64,000 bases of DNA from Harmonia axyridis (lineage: Eukaryota > Arthropoda > Insecta > Coleoptera > Coccinellidae), in NCBI RefSeq assembly GCF_914767665.1, contig NC_059501.1, forward strand, positions 84,666,798 to 84,730,797. The letters are read 5' to 3'. Positions 1 to 12,010 of this stretch are shown in pieces; position 1 is the first letter of the stretch; every line of letters begins with the position of its first letter. The translations under genes and the position numbers were made by a program. Below the pieces are notes generated by a model, which saw only the letters and a program-made list of their open reading frames with translations, made no database searches and had not been told where the DNA came from.

Positions 1-1236
1 GATATTTGGTGCCAAACAGAGCTGGCTAAGATACAAAATTATCTAGATATTCGAATTAGTCACTTTCTGAAAGAGTATCGAAAAAATATCCTTTTAGATA
101 CTTTGTCAATAACTCAAAAAATTGAGTAGGACTTTTTTAACACGTTAGGGTAAGGTATCCCAAAAACTTTTCGATATCTGAGATTTTTACAAAGCCCCCG
201 ACAAGATTCTATCCTTAAACTTATCCAAAACTCAAAATAAATGTTAAGGGTTAGTCGAGCAGATGGTGAAGTCACCCTGTATATATATACACGATACCCC
301 CACGTGATGGTTTCCACGAAGGGTATTTTTGGCACTGATTCCCGGATTAGATTCCATTTATAGACTAGGGTAATTACCAAATCCATGCGATGCGTGGGTC
401 TTCGTTAACGTAAAGGGCCTCCCTGTAGGTAGAAATATAAATATTTCAGACGGGCTTTAAAGAGGGTAAAGGAATCCAACCAACCGGTAGAATCGACTCG
501 AATTTTTCATCAATCTGAACTTCACCCAAAAAAATTCTCAATTGGTGTCAAATCTGGGTATGTCGAAGGACAACAGTGTCCGAAACGAGGGAAGATCTGA
601 TTGGTGATTTAATTGGTATTTCTACAGGATGTGCTGATTCCTTTACTCTATAGTTTTGTTGGATGATGATGGTATAAAGCTTACCCGTTCCCAAACTACT
701 ATTTTGATTTGTGGCTTTTGCCGAATAAATGGAAAAGAAGATCGTGTGTTTTTTTTTCAAACATAAGTACAAAGGATATTCATTTTAAAACTAACTCTCA
801 ATTACATCTCTTCAACCTAGAAATGACTCCAAATGAGGACCACTCAGAAGCCTATTATTAAAATGGAAATAATAACGGGTAGGCAAGTATCAAAAACGAT
901 AATAATATAATAATAATAATAACGGATGTCCCGCCAAAACGATTAGGAATCACACTATCAAACCATTTATAAATATATAGTTTTTTTCTATAATAAACAC
1001 TTTGATTTTCATCATACTATCAAGTCATTAATAAATACTTATTTTCGAAATAAACTTAATCTTACTTTGACTTGTGATATCGAAAATGTACCCTTTCAAT
1101 CAAATTTCAGTTTGACATTTAAGACATGTAGACTTAAAAACATCAAAATTGAAACATATTAGGCCAATTGAAAAGTCCCCGATCTGATGCACAGAAGGCG
1201 GTGCTAGTAATAAATCCATATGATTTTTAGTTAGTG
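1..1236. other. Unassigned AT-rich stretch
   Basis: No gene supported. Open frames on the minus strand (114-386, 548-772) have no recognisable domain and no splice context. A short (AAT)-rich run lies near 900-925. Confidence 0.5.
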
Positions 1237-2167
1237 ACGGGTGTTTATTTTCGAGGTATATAACTTTAAGTTGGCATAACTGTTCAAGATGGCGACCGAT
1301 TTAACAGCTGTCAAGTGATTTATTCTCAGTTTGGTTTGGCAATTCATCATGAATAGCCTGAACAACGCTTGCAAATAGTGCAATTTTATTTCGAAAATAA
1401 TGGTTCTTTGCGGAATACGTATTGCGCACTACGTCCATTTTATTTTGTTTAGCGATGAAGCGCACTTTTGGTTGAATGGATACGTCAACAATAAAACTGC
1501 CGCATTTGGAGTGAAGCTAATCCTCAAGTGTATGTCGGAACATCGTTACATCCAGAAAACTGACTGTTTGGTACGTTTTATGGGCTGGTGGAATCATTGG
1601 TCCGTACTTCTTCAAAAACGATGATGGCCAGAACGTTACAGTCAATGGTGATCGGTATAGAGCCATGATTACTAACTTTTTCATTCCTGAATTGAACAAC
1701 CATGATGTCCAGGAGCTGTGGTTCCAACAAGACGGCGCAACATGTCGCACAGCTCGTGCCACAATCGATTTATCGAAAGACACGTTTGGTGACAGCCTAA
1801 TTTCACGTTTTGGGCCTGTGAATTGGCCTCCAAGATCTTGTGATTTAACACCGCTGAACTACTTTCTGTGGGGCTATGTAAAGTCATTGGTTTATGCGGA
1901 TAAGCCACAAACCCTTGACCATTTAGAAGACAACATTCGCCGTGTTATTGCCGATATACGGCCACAAATGTTGGAAAAAGTCATCGAAAATTGGACGTCC
2001 AGATTGGACCCCATCCGAGCCAGCCGTGGCGGTCATATGCCAGAAATCATATTTAAAATGTAATGCCACAAGATTATCTTGCGGATAAATAAAATTCATG
2101 TCAATCGAACAATCCATCGTTGTTTTATTGCAATTTAGAGTTCTATAGCTCTAAAAAAAACACCCTT
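1237..2167 (+). mobile_element. DD41D Tc1/mariner element, copy 1 (internally deleted)
   Basis: The left end starts ACGGGTG followed by a T-run, and the right end finishes with CACCCTT. The termini are inverted repeats of about 35 bp (GGGTGTTT..., then ACTTTAA.TTG). The flanks read TG and CA rather than a clean TA duplication, so this copy looks aged. The catalytic part is readable: FSDEAHFW near 1450-1475 (first Asp), then an open frame at 1665-2063 with WFQQDGA (second Asp) and LTPLNYFLWG, where the third Asp is replaced by Asn. In sister copies 41 residues separate the second and third Asp, the DD41D spacing of the Tc1/mariner superfamily. The N-terminal helix-turn-helix and the middle of the protein are missing, and a frameshift near 1590 breaks the frame. 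Non-functional. Confidence 0.88.
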
Positions 2168-3199
2168 CATAAAGATTAAATAAGGATTTTTTCTTCGATC
2201 TCCACGTCTAAATTGCTCTTACACATCCAAAAATAAACGCAGTTCATTGTCACGCCATTGTTCTCTAACGGATGGTTGGGCTAGACATTAACTTGATTGG
2301 TCGTTGGAAATTTTTTCCTCTCGTCAATTTATCGGATGTTCACGCAACTAGCGTCCTCAACGCCATCAATTAACAATGATGATGACGATTAAGAAAGGAT
2401 ACTTGATCGACAGTCTGGATGCAGGTCACATACGAGGATCTTCGTCGTATTATTCTCTTGGACAGTTTTATTGCGGTCAAGAGCAAGGTTGAAAATTCGA
2501 TGGAAAATTCGTCACCGCAAATGATTGTTTCCCTTTTTGGCTAGAAATATTCGAATCGAGTTCATCGTTAACGACTTCATAGGATGATAAGCGCTTCTTT
2601 CGGTGGGACATTTGTTAATCTTGCGTTGGCATCCTTGACTACCATCCATTATTGTCATTTTAATAATGTATGTTCGGCCTTGTTAGGTTGGAGATATTGA
2701 GTTATGGATTTTAATTCTTTTTATGTTCTTAATTTGTGCAGATGTCTACACTGGAAGGGAGTTGTTCGGCCTTGAAGTGTCTTCTGTAACAAGTATGACT
2801 AGTAACAAGAAAAAGTGTCTGTAAAAGAGATACTTTTCCAGACGACAATCTAAAATGCTGGCTGAGGCGTTAAGCTGAGGCCAACAAGAATTTTTTGAAT
2901 AAATAACGATTTTCGATTACAATCTCATTGCATATCAAATCATTTCCTTGATAATCGATTCGTTTATCGTTGTAACAAAAGCCAGAGTTGATGAAATATG
3001 ATGAAAAATATCTTCCTGAATTTGAGACCGAACAAATCCAAGGCAAAATATTAATATAACGTTCACAAAAGTTTCATGGATTTGTCTTCAAAGTTAAAAG
3101 AATTTACATAATGCTCAAATTATTCCTTGCTAGACTAATAAATAAATAAACCCCAGTACGCCAGTGAAGCTAGCAGAACTACTTGCAATAAATTAAGTC
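2168..3199. other. Unassigned stretch between transposon copies
   Basis: No supported gene. Slightly higher GC at 2200-2700 and short runs of coding-like sequence suggest old transposon debris, but I cannot name a family. Confidence 0.4.
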
Positions 3200-3761
3200 C
3201 AATTTATTCCCCTATTGAAGATTTCTTGTACTTGTGGAAGAAATCGTGGATGCTGCTAGTTTAACGATAAAGCTCGCTGCTTTTCAGAAAACGTATATTC
3301 CGAGGTATTTTCAAAAATTTGGCAGTGGGACCAAACGGTTTACCGCATTTCAACCACGACCGTTTTCGCTTGACGTTGTCGTAAGAGATCCACTTCTCAT
3401 CACCAGTCTCCAACAGCCACAAAAAAAGGTCGATTTTGTTGCGATTCACAGATGGAAATTCGGTCCATGAGGTTTTTTTGGGTTAACTCTTGTGGTACCC
3501 ATACATCGAGCTTCTTCTTGAGACCAGCCTTATGCAAATGGTTCCATACGCCTTATGCAAATGGTTATGCACACGGTTTTTTGTGCAATCTTTAGCTCTT
3601 GGGTAATCGAAACAGTGCTTACAAGACGGTCGGGCTCGACAATGTCCATGATTTTATCGACATTTTCAACAATTGGCCTTCCAGTGCGTGCTGCATCTTT
3701 GACATCGAAATTACCGGAACGGAATCGACGAAACCCAAATTGTTCGTGATTGGCTGTTATG
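3200..3761 (-). mobile_element. Mariner (DD34D-type) transposase relic
   Basis: On the minus strand two blocks of a mariner transposase are readable. 3749-3545 carries the N-terminal block RFRSGNFDVKDAARTGRP and VENVDKIMDIVE. 3440-3270 carries TGDEKWISYDNVKRKRSW, the hallmark block around the first catalytic Asp. Between them the frame shifts several times, and a short direct repeat (CCTTATGCAAATGG at about 3529 and 3552) is a local duplication. The relic stops at the left end of DD41D copy 2. I do not see it resume beyond 4628, so either the insertion fell at its edge or the rest is lost. Pseudogenic. Confidence 0.8.
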
Positions 3762-4628
3762 ACGGGTGTTTTTTTTCGAGATTTATACCTTTGAGTTGGC
3801 ATAACTGACTCACGTCTGAACAACGCTTGCAAATAGTGCAATTTTATTTCGAAAATAATGGTTCTGTGCGGAATACGTATCGCGCACTACGTCCATTTTA
3901 TTTTGTTTAGCGATGAAGCGCACTTCTGGTTGAATGGCTACGTCAACAAACAAAACTGCCGCATTTGGAGTGAAGCTAATCTTCAATTGTATGTCGAAAC
4001 ACCGTTACATCCAGAAAAACTTACTATTTGGTGCGCTTTATGGGCTGGTGAAATCATTGGTCCGTACTTCTTCAAAAACGATGATGGCCAGAACGTTACA
4101 GTCAATGGTGATCGGTATAGAGCCATGATAACTAACTTTTTCATTTCTGAATTGAACAACCATGATGTCCAGGAGCTGTGGTTCCAACAAGACGGCGCAA
4201 CATGTCACACAGCTCGTGCCACAATCGATTTATTGAAAGACACATTTGGTGACCGCCTAATTTCACGTTTTGGACCTGTCAATTGGCCTCCAAGATCTTG
4301 TGATTTAACACCGCTAGACTTCTTTCTGTGGGGCTATGTAGAGTCATTGGTCTATGCGGATAAGCCACAAACCCTTGACCATTTGGAAGACAACATTCGC
4401 CGTGTTATTGCCGATATACGGCCACAAATGTTGGAAAAAGTCATCGAAAATTGGACGTCCAGATTGGACTACATCCGAGCCAGCCGTGGCGGTCATATGC
4501 CAGAAATCACATTTAAAATGTAATGCCACAAGATTATCTTGCGGATAAATAAAATTCATGTCAATCGAATAATCCATTGTTGTTTTATTGCAATTTAAAG
4601 TTCTATAGCTCTAAAAAAAAACACCCTT
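3762..4628 (+). mobile_element. DD41D Tc1/mariner element, copy 2 (catalytic domain intact)
   Basis: Ends ACGGGTG and CACCCTT; the right flank is TA, the left flank TG. It holds an uninterrupted 221-codon frame (3858-4523) with all three catalytic aspartates: FSDEAHFW, WFQQDGATCH and LTPLDFFLWG, with 41 residues between the second and third. The usual HTH start is present just upstream in a different frame. The shared deletion joins the codons after RALRP out of frame to the catalytic region, so the 221-aa frame would begin at an ATG inside the former HTH coding sequence. About 65 bp of 5' leader is also missing relative to copies 1 and 3. The protein would lack DNA binding, so the copy is probably non-autonomous. 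Confidence 0.9.
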
Positions 4629-7600
4629 TATAATGGATAAATTTAGAAAGGCTAGCGAGAAAGAGACTGACGTCTCAATATAGAGTTCGACCTATGTTTA
4701 ATAATGGTACAAACTGCAACCTAACCTAAACATACAAAAATAGATATAATAAGCGCTCCATATATTATATGTATTTAATAATATATTCAATAAATGTTCT
4801 TGAAGTGAATTGGTTTAAAGTGTGAATTCACTTATTATTCAAAGTGCATCTGAATAAAATTCCAGTAGGAATAATTTTCAAAGAAAAGTAATTTTTTTTT
4901 AGAACGAAAACAGTCCAAGAAAGGTCATTGCATAGGGATGGATCAGAATACTGGATTAACGTATTTTCTGGTCTTAATTAGAACTCAGAAAAATAACATC
5001 TAAGGCGTCTTTCACGGAAACGAATTCAATGAACCCAATTCTCGATTACTTTCGATAATCAATCAAGTGTAATCTAATTATCGTTGTGTGTTCAATTTGA
5101 AAACGTCTTCTACTTGAGGTTTATTAGCACCGACCGAAGACTGCAAATATTCCACTGAAAGAAATCCAAAGGTATTACATCACGACACCTTGGAGGCCAA
5201 TTAACAGATAACGGCATCAAGCAGCAACTTTTCTCACAAAAACTACAACTTTTCAGTTCTCAGGGTTTTGTTGAAAAATCGAACATCTATTCCTACATTA
5301 TAATATGTAAGTACCTTGTAGAAACTTATAATTCTGTAAATTACAAAGATTCTTAGATTCATTAAAAAATTAGCTTGGGAGAAGTGAAGAATACCCTCGA
5401 ATATTTCAGCAAATATTAAGGTTTTTGTGTAGAAATTCAATTTTTACGGTTTTCTTCCAAATTTCGAGTTGAAAATTCTCATAAACTGTGAGCTCTACAA
5501 ACAATCGGTAAGCGATGTTAAAATAAAATATCCCCAATGAGCCCTATTTCGTACTCGCCCGAAAATTTTTTGTTCGAAAAAATTCACGAAAATTTTCCGT
5601 ACCTAAAAAAATACCTTTAAAAAAAACTAAAAATTAAAAGTTCGTACATGGAAAGTTTATATCATTCTTCCGATTGATACGATGACGTACATTGCGAAAA
5701 AAGCTGTAGTTAACCGATTAGTCCATTATTTCAGGATTTATAGGCTGTAAACTGAAATTTTCAAAAAAAATTTTAATAATATTCTCGAGACTGTCAATTC
5801 TCCATGAGGCTAGATACGGAGTTGAAAGCTCAATATGTTTCAGACTCGAGAATACCAGAAAATAAAGTGTCTTTATAAATGATTGTAACAGTTGCCTTTG
5901 AAATACATATATGTATTCAATTTACTTATCGCGGGTTTGGAAACATTGAATCTATAATAAGTACACAAATTATGATAATCAATTTCGAAATTTCATCATA
6001 ATATGGAATAGTTACCAGTATAACTGAAAAACATTTTAAAGGTCGCCACTGCTGGAATTATATTAATAAATAGGTACCCTGTTTGTACAATGGAAAAAAC
6101 TTTCCAATCTGACCAGAAATAGTCTATTTTTACACCCTTCTCAAAAAATGAACAAATTCAAATTGCATTTGAATGAAAAATGACAAATTTAAAAACCTCG
6201 TGCAAAATTTCATGTTGATCGCATAAACCAAAGAAGAATAGCAATATTCTGGTTGAATTTTCTATGGTTCTCCAATATTCCTGTGGCCATAGAAACGACG
6301 AAGTTGAAATTTTGAGTGTTTTCAGAACCATAAAAAATTCAAGAAGAATAAAGAAAAAAGAGAGAAAAACACCAACTTGAAGCTTTGAAATACTCATTCA
6401 TTCATATTTCAATTGCGCTCTTGAAGATAACGTATAGCCGAGCTTATAGCGCATAAGTGAGCGAGCGCCCAAAAGCACCAGACTTCATGGCAGTCTTTTC
6501 CTCATTGTTTTAATGTTTTTTCAATCCATCTGCACAAGCTAACCAAAGGATCGAATTCGAAAATATACGATACCACAAAAAGTGGTTAACAGTATCATTA
6601 TCGGCTGACAAAACGAAATAAAATAGCATGTTTTTCATCTCTATTTTCCCAGGTCATAGACAGAATTACAGGAAGTTGTTAAATTGTTGATAAGAAGTTC
6701 CCTGGACGCACGTGCAGTCAACAAAATAATAAACTCACTCGTTAAAAGCCAACTACAAGCATATAAATTATCGAGTTGGCTCACGTGTTGAATAAAATCG
6801 AGTATAAAACAATTCGCAATGGAAAAAAAACGGAATCTCGACTTTTAGTTGCATGTTCGGAGTTTGCCGAAAATAATTGCAAACAAAACACTGGGAGAAT
6901 TGCAATAAAGCTGAATAAATTGAGAAATAATTGAAGATCTCATCATTATTCAGCATATTGGTAAAAAAGATTTTTTTTCGCATAAATTTAATATTTTACG
7001 TCAATAAAACAGAAAATTAAAAAAAGCGCTGAATGGTATCAGTAGAGCTTTTGAGCGCTCGTTAATTCATGCGCCCGTTGGGTCTACAAGCTGGAAAATA
7101 TTCTGTGAAGTACCTATCAATGCAAATTGTTAGTATTATGGCTTGAAGTTGTGCAATTTCATTACAAATTGCAATTGCATGTATTTTTTTTTCAATTTCT
7201 GTTTCTCAGCCCTAAAATTCATAAATCGGATTTTCATTCTAGGAAGATCAATGTAAGATTTCAAATTCCTTCCATCAGATCAGATAATAACAAAAATAAA
7301 CACTTGAACTGTTTCCAACTTTTCAAATTAATCGGTTGAAAAAATTTTGTTCAACTCGGACTATTTTACCCACATGATATTTTCAAATAACATCTGGAGA
7401 AAAAACTCCAACCCCCTGTAATTTTTGAAATTCACATTTAAATAAAACTAAAAATTTTATCCATCTGAAAACTAGAGCTTTCTATCGAAAATTATAAAGC
7501 AGAAATATTTGACATTCGGTCCAAAAATGAGTTTCAATACCGCATTGATTCCCCTAAGAATTCAATCAATTTTTCTCAATCGCATAATTCAAATAGTAAG

Positions 7601-7898
7601 GTAAAAATTGTTTCATGAATTGAAAGCACCCAAAAAATTGTCCACAAAATAGAAAAATGCAGAGTCAAAGCAGTGTTTTCCCGGAAAATTAGAGTGAATG
7701 GCAATACCACCAAGAAAATGTAACATATTGCGTATGTCGCATCTGCGGTCCAGTAAGATAAGAGAAGAAGCAGAATAACAAAAATTCGCTCAAAGAAACG
7801 AAAAGCCACAAACACACTCAAGTGAAGAAAAGATGCGTGAGATGAAAATGAAGATGCGGTGAAGTAAAAGCGTTCAAGAAAGCTGTTGCAGTACTTAC
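4629..7898. other. Unassigned AT-rich stretch
   Basis: No gene supported. Minus-strand open frames at 5243-5440, 6158-6397, 6768-6983 and 7576-7821 are low-complexity or hydrophobic by composition, without domains. A recurring phrase with GAGCGCTC / GCGCCC occurs near 6455-6475 and 7050-7085 and again near 16160 and 46580, probably a dispersed repeat. Confidence 0.4.
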
Positions 7899-8005
7899 TT
7901 CGTGATGAACATAATCATGGCACAAAACACCAGGAGGACCGCAAAGATCGAGAAAAAGTTTGAAAATTCCACCGCGGTCATTAGTAACGTAGGAAGAGCC
8001 ACCAT
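7899..8005 (-). CDS. Putative first coding exon of a small membrane protein
   Basis: Reading leftwards from ATG at 8005-8003, 35 codons encode a short polar start and then one hydrophobic helix (FFSIFAVLLVFCAMIMFIT). The frame then meets a consensus donor, GTAAGT (ACTTAC on the plus strand at 7893-7898). Downstream exons are not identified and may lie left of the window. The ATG is preceded by a GC-richer leader (8010-8130), and the exon lies head-to-head with the acylphosphatase gene 600 bp away, as expected for a divergent promoter. I do not recognise the family. It could also be a chance open exon. Confidence 0.4.
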
Positions 8006-8611
8006 TTCACTAGTCACTTAAATTAAACACCACCCAAGCGAATACCATAGCGGTCAGAAACCAACTGAATATTCTCTGCGACAGCTATACGTCTTCCGCA
8101 CTTATCCTTACCACCACAATTGGATATCTCTCGAGAGCAAAACTGTCAGATGCGATAAAAAACATGACATTTATCTGCTAACGAGTTTTGAAATCAGCTG
8201 ATTTTGACAATCGGGTTACATTTGAACTACTCGCCGCCATAGAATACTATCTAACCTTATTGATGATAATTTTATCAATGACCTACATTAATAAATCCAT
8301 TTGGAAGTTAAGTAGAAACTGAACATCAACAAAATAAGTAGATTGTTTGATAATTATGTTTAAATGATTCGATATCATTAATAATAATATAATAAACTGT
8401 ATAATTTTGCATATTAATATTTGTGACATCTCAATTCATGTTGGCAAAAGTGATTGTTATGTGAATAATATAAACATTGAATGAAGTTTGAAATATTTTG
8501 AATATCTTGGGGGAACGTTAATGAATTAATGTTTGTATGATACACTTCAATTGGATAATATCTATCCTCCTAGTCATTTCAACAGTTTTCATCCAAAATA
8601 GTTCTGAAAAA
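8006..8611. promoter_or_regulatory. Intergenic region between divergent starts
   Basis: This 606-bp gap separates a minus-strand ATG (8005) from the acylphosphatase ATG (8612) and would hold the promoters of both. The part near 8050-8120 is less AT-rich than its surroundings and contains TCAGTT on the minus strand, resembling an arthropod initiator. Inference only. Confidence 0.3.
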
Positions 8612-9103
8612 ATGTCTAGAAAATTAGTTTCTGTTGATTTCGAGGTATTTGGAATTGTTCAAGGTATTTCTGATATTTGATATTTCACTGTATATTACTT
8701 CTGATTGAGTTCAATTTTTCAGGCGTCTTCTTCCGAAAGGTATGTTAGTTATGATTCTATTCATCCATTATAAGTATTAATGGTTACGATAGTAATATTT
8801 CGAACAGTATCATTGATTTTCAGTATACAGAGAAAGAAGCTCAGAATCTGAGCTTAAAAGGATATTGCAGAAATACAAATGGCGGGACTGTGGAAGGAAC
8901 AATCCAAGGGGATGTCGACAAAATTAACAAAATGTAATCGTTAAAATTACCGGTAGTTCTTCATTCCAATTTCATTAATGTTTTTCAGGAAAAATTGGCT
9001 TCAGAGAACAGGAAGTCCTACTTCTAGAATCGATAAGGCTGAATTTAAGAATGAGAAAGAAATAGATGCTTTTACGTTCAATGATTTTTCCATCCGGAGA
9101 TGA
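8612..9103 (+). CDS. Acyp: Acylphosphatase
   Basis: Small cytosolic enzyme that hydrolyses acyl-phosphate bonds. Four exons give a continuous 97-codon frame: 8612-8663, 8723-8739, 8824-8933 and 8989-9103. All introns are GT-AG and short (59, 84 and 55 bp). The second exon is only 17 bp and encodes GVFFRK. Family signatures are present: the start SVDFEVFGIVQGVFFRKYT holds the phosphate-binding loop with Arg22, and GYCRNTNGGTVEGTIQG holds Asn40, matching the canonical Arg23/Asn41 pair. The C-terminus FTFNDFSIRR is also typical. Length matches the usual 98 or so residues. An AATAAA follows at 9222. The splice model is mine, but the domain match and frame closure make it secure. Confidence 0.9.
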
Positions 9104-9221
9104 ATTCAGTAGCTAGTCTTCATAATGAGTTGTAAATTGATTATATATTGTGAAGGATTGTTCATGCATTATATAACATACAGATTCAATGAATTCTACA
9201 AATTCACTGAATAATTAAGTG

Positions 9222-9227
9222 AATAAA
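9222..9227 (+). promoter_or_regulatory. Poly(A) signal of acylphosphatase gene
   Basis: AATAAA 119 bp after the stop codon. Confidence 0.55.
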
Positions 9228-10636
9228 TAGTTAAAAAGCATATTGGAGACATTTTTGTTAGGAAAAGGTCATAACATATGCGCCAATATATACTTTCAAG
9301 TTGTTATTTGAACTAGTTTTTCTTGTATACCTCCATCAATATTATAAAATATTTGGTATTGTCAGCAATAATAATATCATTTCCATTCATTTGAATTTAT
9401 TTTGATTTTCGAATAATTATCCACATATTCTATTTAGCATACAATAAAGCTAAAAATTTCAAATGTGGTGGTTTTATACCTTTGAAAAATATTTCGATAT
9501 TGCACTCAATAGTATAGAAGTATAATTTCTTAACTAATTGAGTAAAAGGAACTCTTTCACAAGTTTTTCTATTGGGTCTTCTAATTTGTGAGCTTACAAT
9601 CCACAAGTTTATTTCACATCTCTATAAAATCATGAGATAAGAGATCGGTAAAGCTTCAGTTGATTTCCGCAACATTTCCTGTGGCACTCATTCAATAGCG
9701 CCATCTACGGAAATGAATTGAAGTTTCACCAATCTTGAATTCACCTCACTTGAATTTTTTTCAATCAAAATCTAATCAGTGATCACAACAATATTGTTGG
9801 ACGTCTTTTTTCTATGAAAAAAGCGCATTTGTCATTTTGTGTCACTTTTGAAATGCTAGTGAAGTTATTCAAAATTTTCGAAATTTCATGAGATGGAAGA
9901 GATCACCTAATGTCCAAAATCAGGAAGTTATGGAGAGCCGTGGTAAGTAAAAATAAAACTGCTTAAATAACAAAATTCAATTGTATTCTCTTTGGATATT
10001 CTTATTCTTATTGTATTAATTCTTCCTTCAAACTCAAATGCAGTCTTCGACGATTACATAATAACGAAAAGAAAACAAGACATTATTAGATAACTGCAGT
10101 AAAATTCGATACTTGTATGTCATTGCAAGTGAATCGAAATGATAGTCAATCTTGTAAAACTATGTTAAGTAGTATCATCATCGCTTTTAAAGAGTTGAGA
10201 AACACTTAAAAGGTTTGTTGCAGGTTAAATAACTTTTACAGTTACTTAATTGTAAATATCAATACTAGGTAGTCTTCCAGTAGATGTGTTTGAGAAGATA
10301 TAACGTTGTTCCATGTAGTTCGATTACTTTCGTTTTACTTTTAAAGAGTGATAATTTTTATTGTTTTGTTATTCAGGTGTATTGCGCTATTTTAATGATT
10401 TCCATTCATAAACCTCAATCTGATGACGCGAATTAAAAACTTTGTACACTCATTCTTCTGATTCATCTTTAAAATTGGTATATATACAGGGTGGTCCAGA
10501 TTTTAGTGCAAGAACTTTGGCGGCCTGATACAAGAACTATATATCCTAACAAGCTTCGTTAAAGTTTGAAAAAAAATCAGGGTTTTACTTAACTCTATTT
10601 TTATTTTTAGGTTTGAAGATTTGTTCTTGAAAATGT
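9228..10636. other. Unassigned stretch
   Basis: No supported gene. A phrase GATTTCCGCA.CATTT followed by AGCGCCATCTA (about 9662-9712) recurs in diverged form near 32020-32105 inside a DHKTD1 intron, so it is probably a dispersed repeat. Confidence 0.35.
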
Positions 10637-10940
10637 AATGTTTGTCTCCTGCCAAAATTATCAAGTGGCGTAGATGTAGGGGTGCGATGATCCTTTTCTT
10701 ATTGTAAATCTGCAACACTGCCTTTTTTTCGAAAATATTGTTTCATTTCTGAAATCAACAAAGCTTCATTGAAAAAAAGGTATTTTAAATTTTTTCATAG
10801 ATTGTATCATTTTCGAGACAATCGAGTTGTTCCACTTAATTTCAGAAATGAAACAATTTTTTTCGAGAAAAAACAGTGGTGTAGATTTTCAATAAGAAAA
10901 GTATCACCGCACTTGATATTTTGGCAGGAGTCAAAATTAC
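10637..10940. repeat. Inverted repeat (foldback-like), arms about 110 bp
   Basis: The left arm (about 10640-10757) begins CTCCTGCCAAAATTATCAAGTG and runs to TTGTTTCATTTCTGAAAT. The right arm (about 10838-10940) is its diverged reverse complement, ending with CACTTGATATTTTGGCAGGAG. Arms are separated by about 80 bp. The open frames at 10503-10718 and 10807-11100 are by-products of this structure. Confidence 0.7.
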
Positions 10941-12010
10941 AAATATTGTTTGCACAGATCGATCTATCGGAGATTATGCAGTTATTACAATTTTTTTTAT
11001 ACTCTTCTCTATCGTAACCAAAACCCGAGAGAATGAACGTCCCAATAAAAGTAGAATCATCGTGTAACTCATAGCGTTTATCTCGGTTGAAACAGCACAA
11101 AAGCCTGTTTTGTGTTCACGATTTTTCTACTGAATAATCTCAATTTCGATAATAGAGCAATGGCGGTTTCTTTTCATCGATATAATGTTTATAAATCCAT
11201 CCGGCATCTTTGTTATCGCACTACTAGAAGTGTTGCAACGACAATGTTCTTTCGAGTCATCATTTTCGCCATTGCGGGTTACACGCCAACGTTTTACATG
11301 TGCATAAGGTCTTTCAGAGTGAGTTGCATTGTTTTTCAGTGGGAATAGCAGTATGACATTAATATTAACATCGATGAGCCAGGGAATAATGATGACATTA
11401 ATCACCGATCATTATTCACTGGCCTATCAAACTTCTATGGTCGTAATCCATAATTTTTTGAAACGTCACTATTTATTCATTCGAATATAGGGTCAGCAGT
11501 AAAGTTTATGCTGTAATATATACGAGTATAACAATGAATGTGTGCAAATAGTGAATATAAGATCTCCTTACCACTGCCAGTAACTTGTGAAACTCAAATA
11601 TCGCCTTGCTGAATGTCACGAAAACTTTGTATGAACGCGTATACTTGTATGGTAAATTTCTAAAAATCTTCAATCTCACTCATAATTGCTCTTCCTAGTA
11701 AAGGTCACAACATCTTACACCAGATTCATAAACATTGACAGATACAAAGTAACGAAGTAGGTACAGCATGAATTGTCATGTGACGGTGGCAGTTTTTGAC
11801 AGGGTGAGCACCTGAACGGGTAGATGGTCGCTTATAGCTGCCTATGGACAGGAGCATCCGTACTTTTCTCGTGTTTGTCTTCCGCAGTACAGGAAATTGA
11901 ATTACCAAATAAATTATCCTTTCCATAGATGACGTTAGATCAGATGTTTCAATTCCTGAAGATATCGTTATCGGAACGACGATGAACACATACCTAGACT
12001 GTAGATTTAA
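10941..12010. other. Unassigned stretch
   Basis: Open frames at 11112-11348 (+), 11127-11405 (-) and 11726-11989 (-) overlap each other or lack a domain. The last looks weakly protein-like, and part of its sequence (ATCGTTATCG near 11964) recurs near 14292, suggesting transposon origin. No gene called. Confidence 0.35.

Noticed and set aside
7576..7821. 81-codon very hydrophobic minus-strand frame just downstream of the 7.9-kb exon donor
   Set aside because: It lies in the presumed intron, starts with a non-ATG codon, and its hydrophobicity follows from a T-rich strand. No family resemblance.
10807..11100. 97-codon minus-strand frame
   Set aside because: Overlaps the right arm of the foldback repeat and is matched by an open frame on the other strand.
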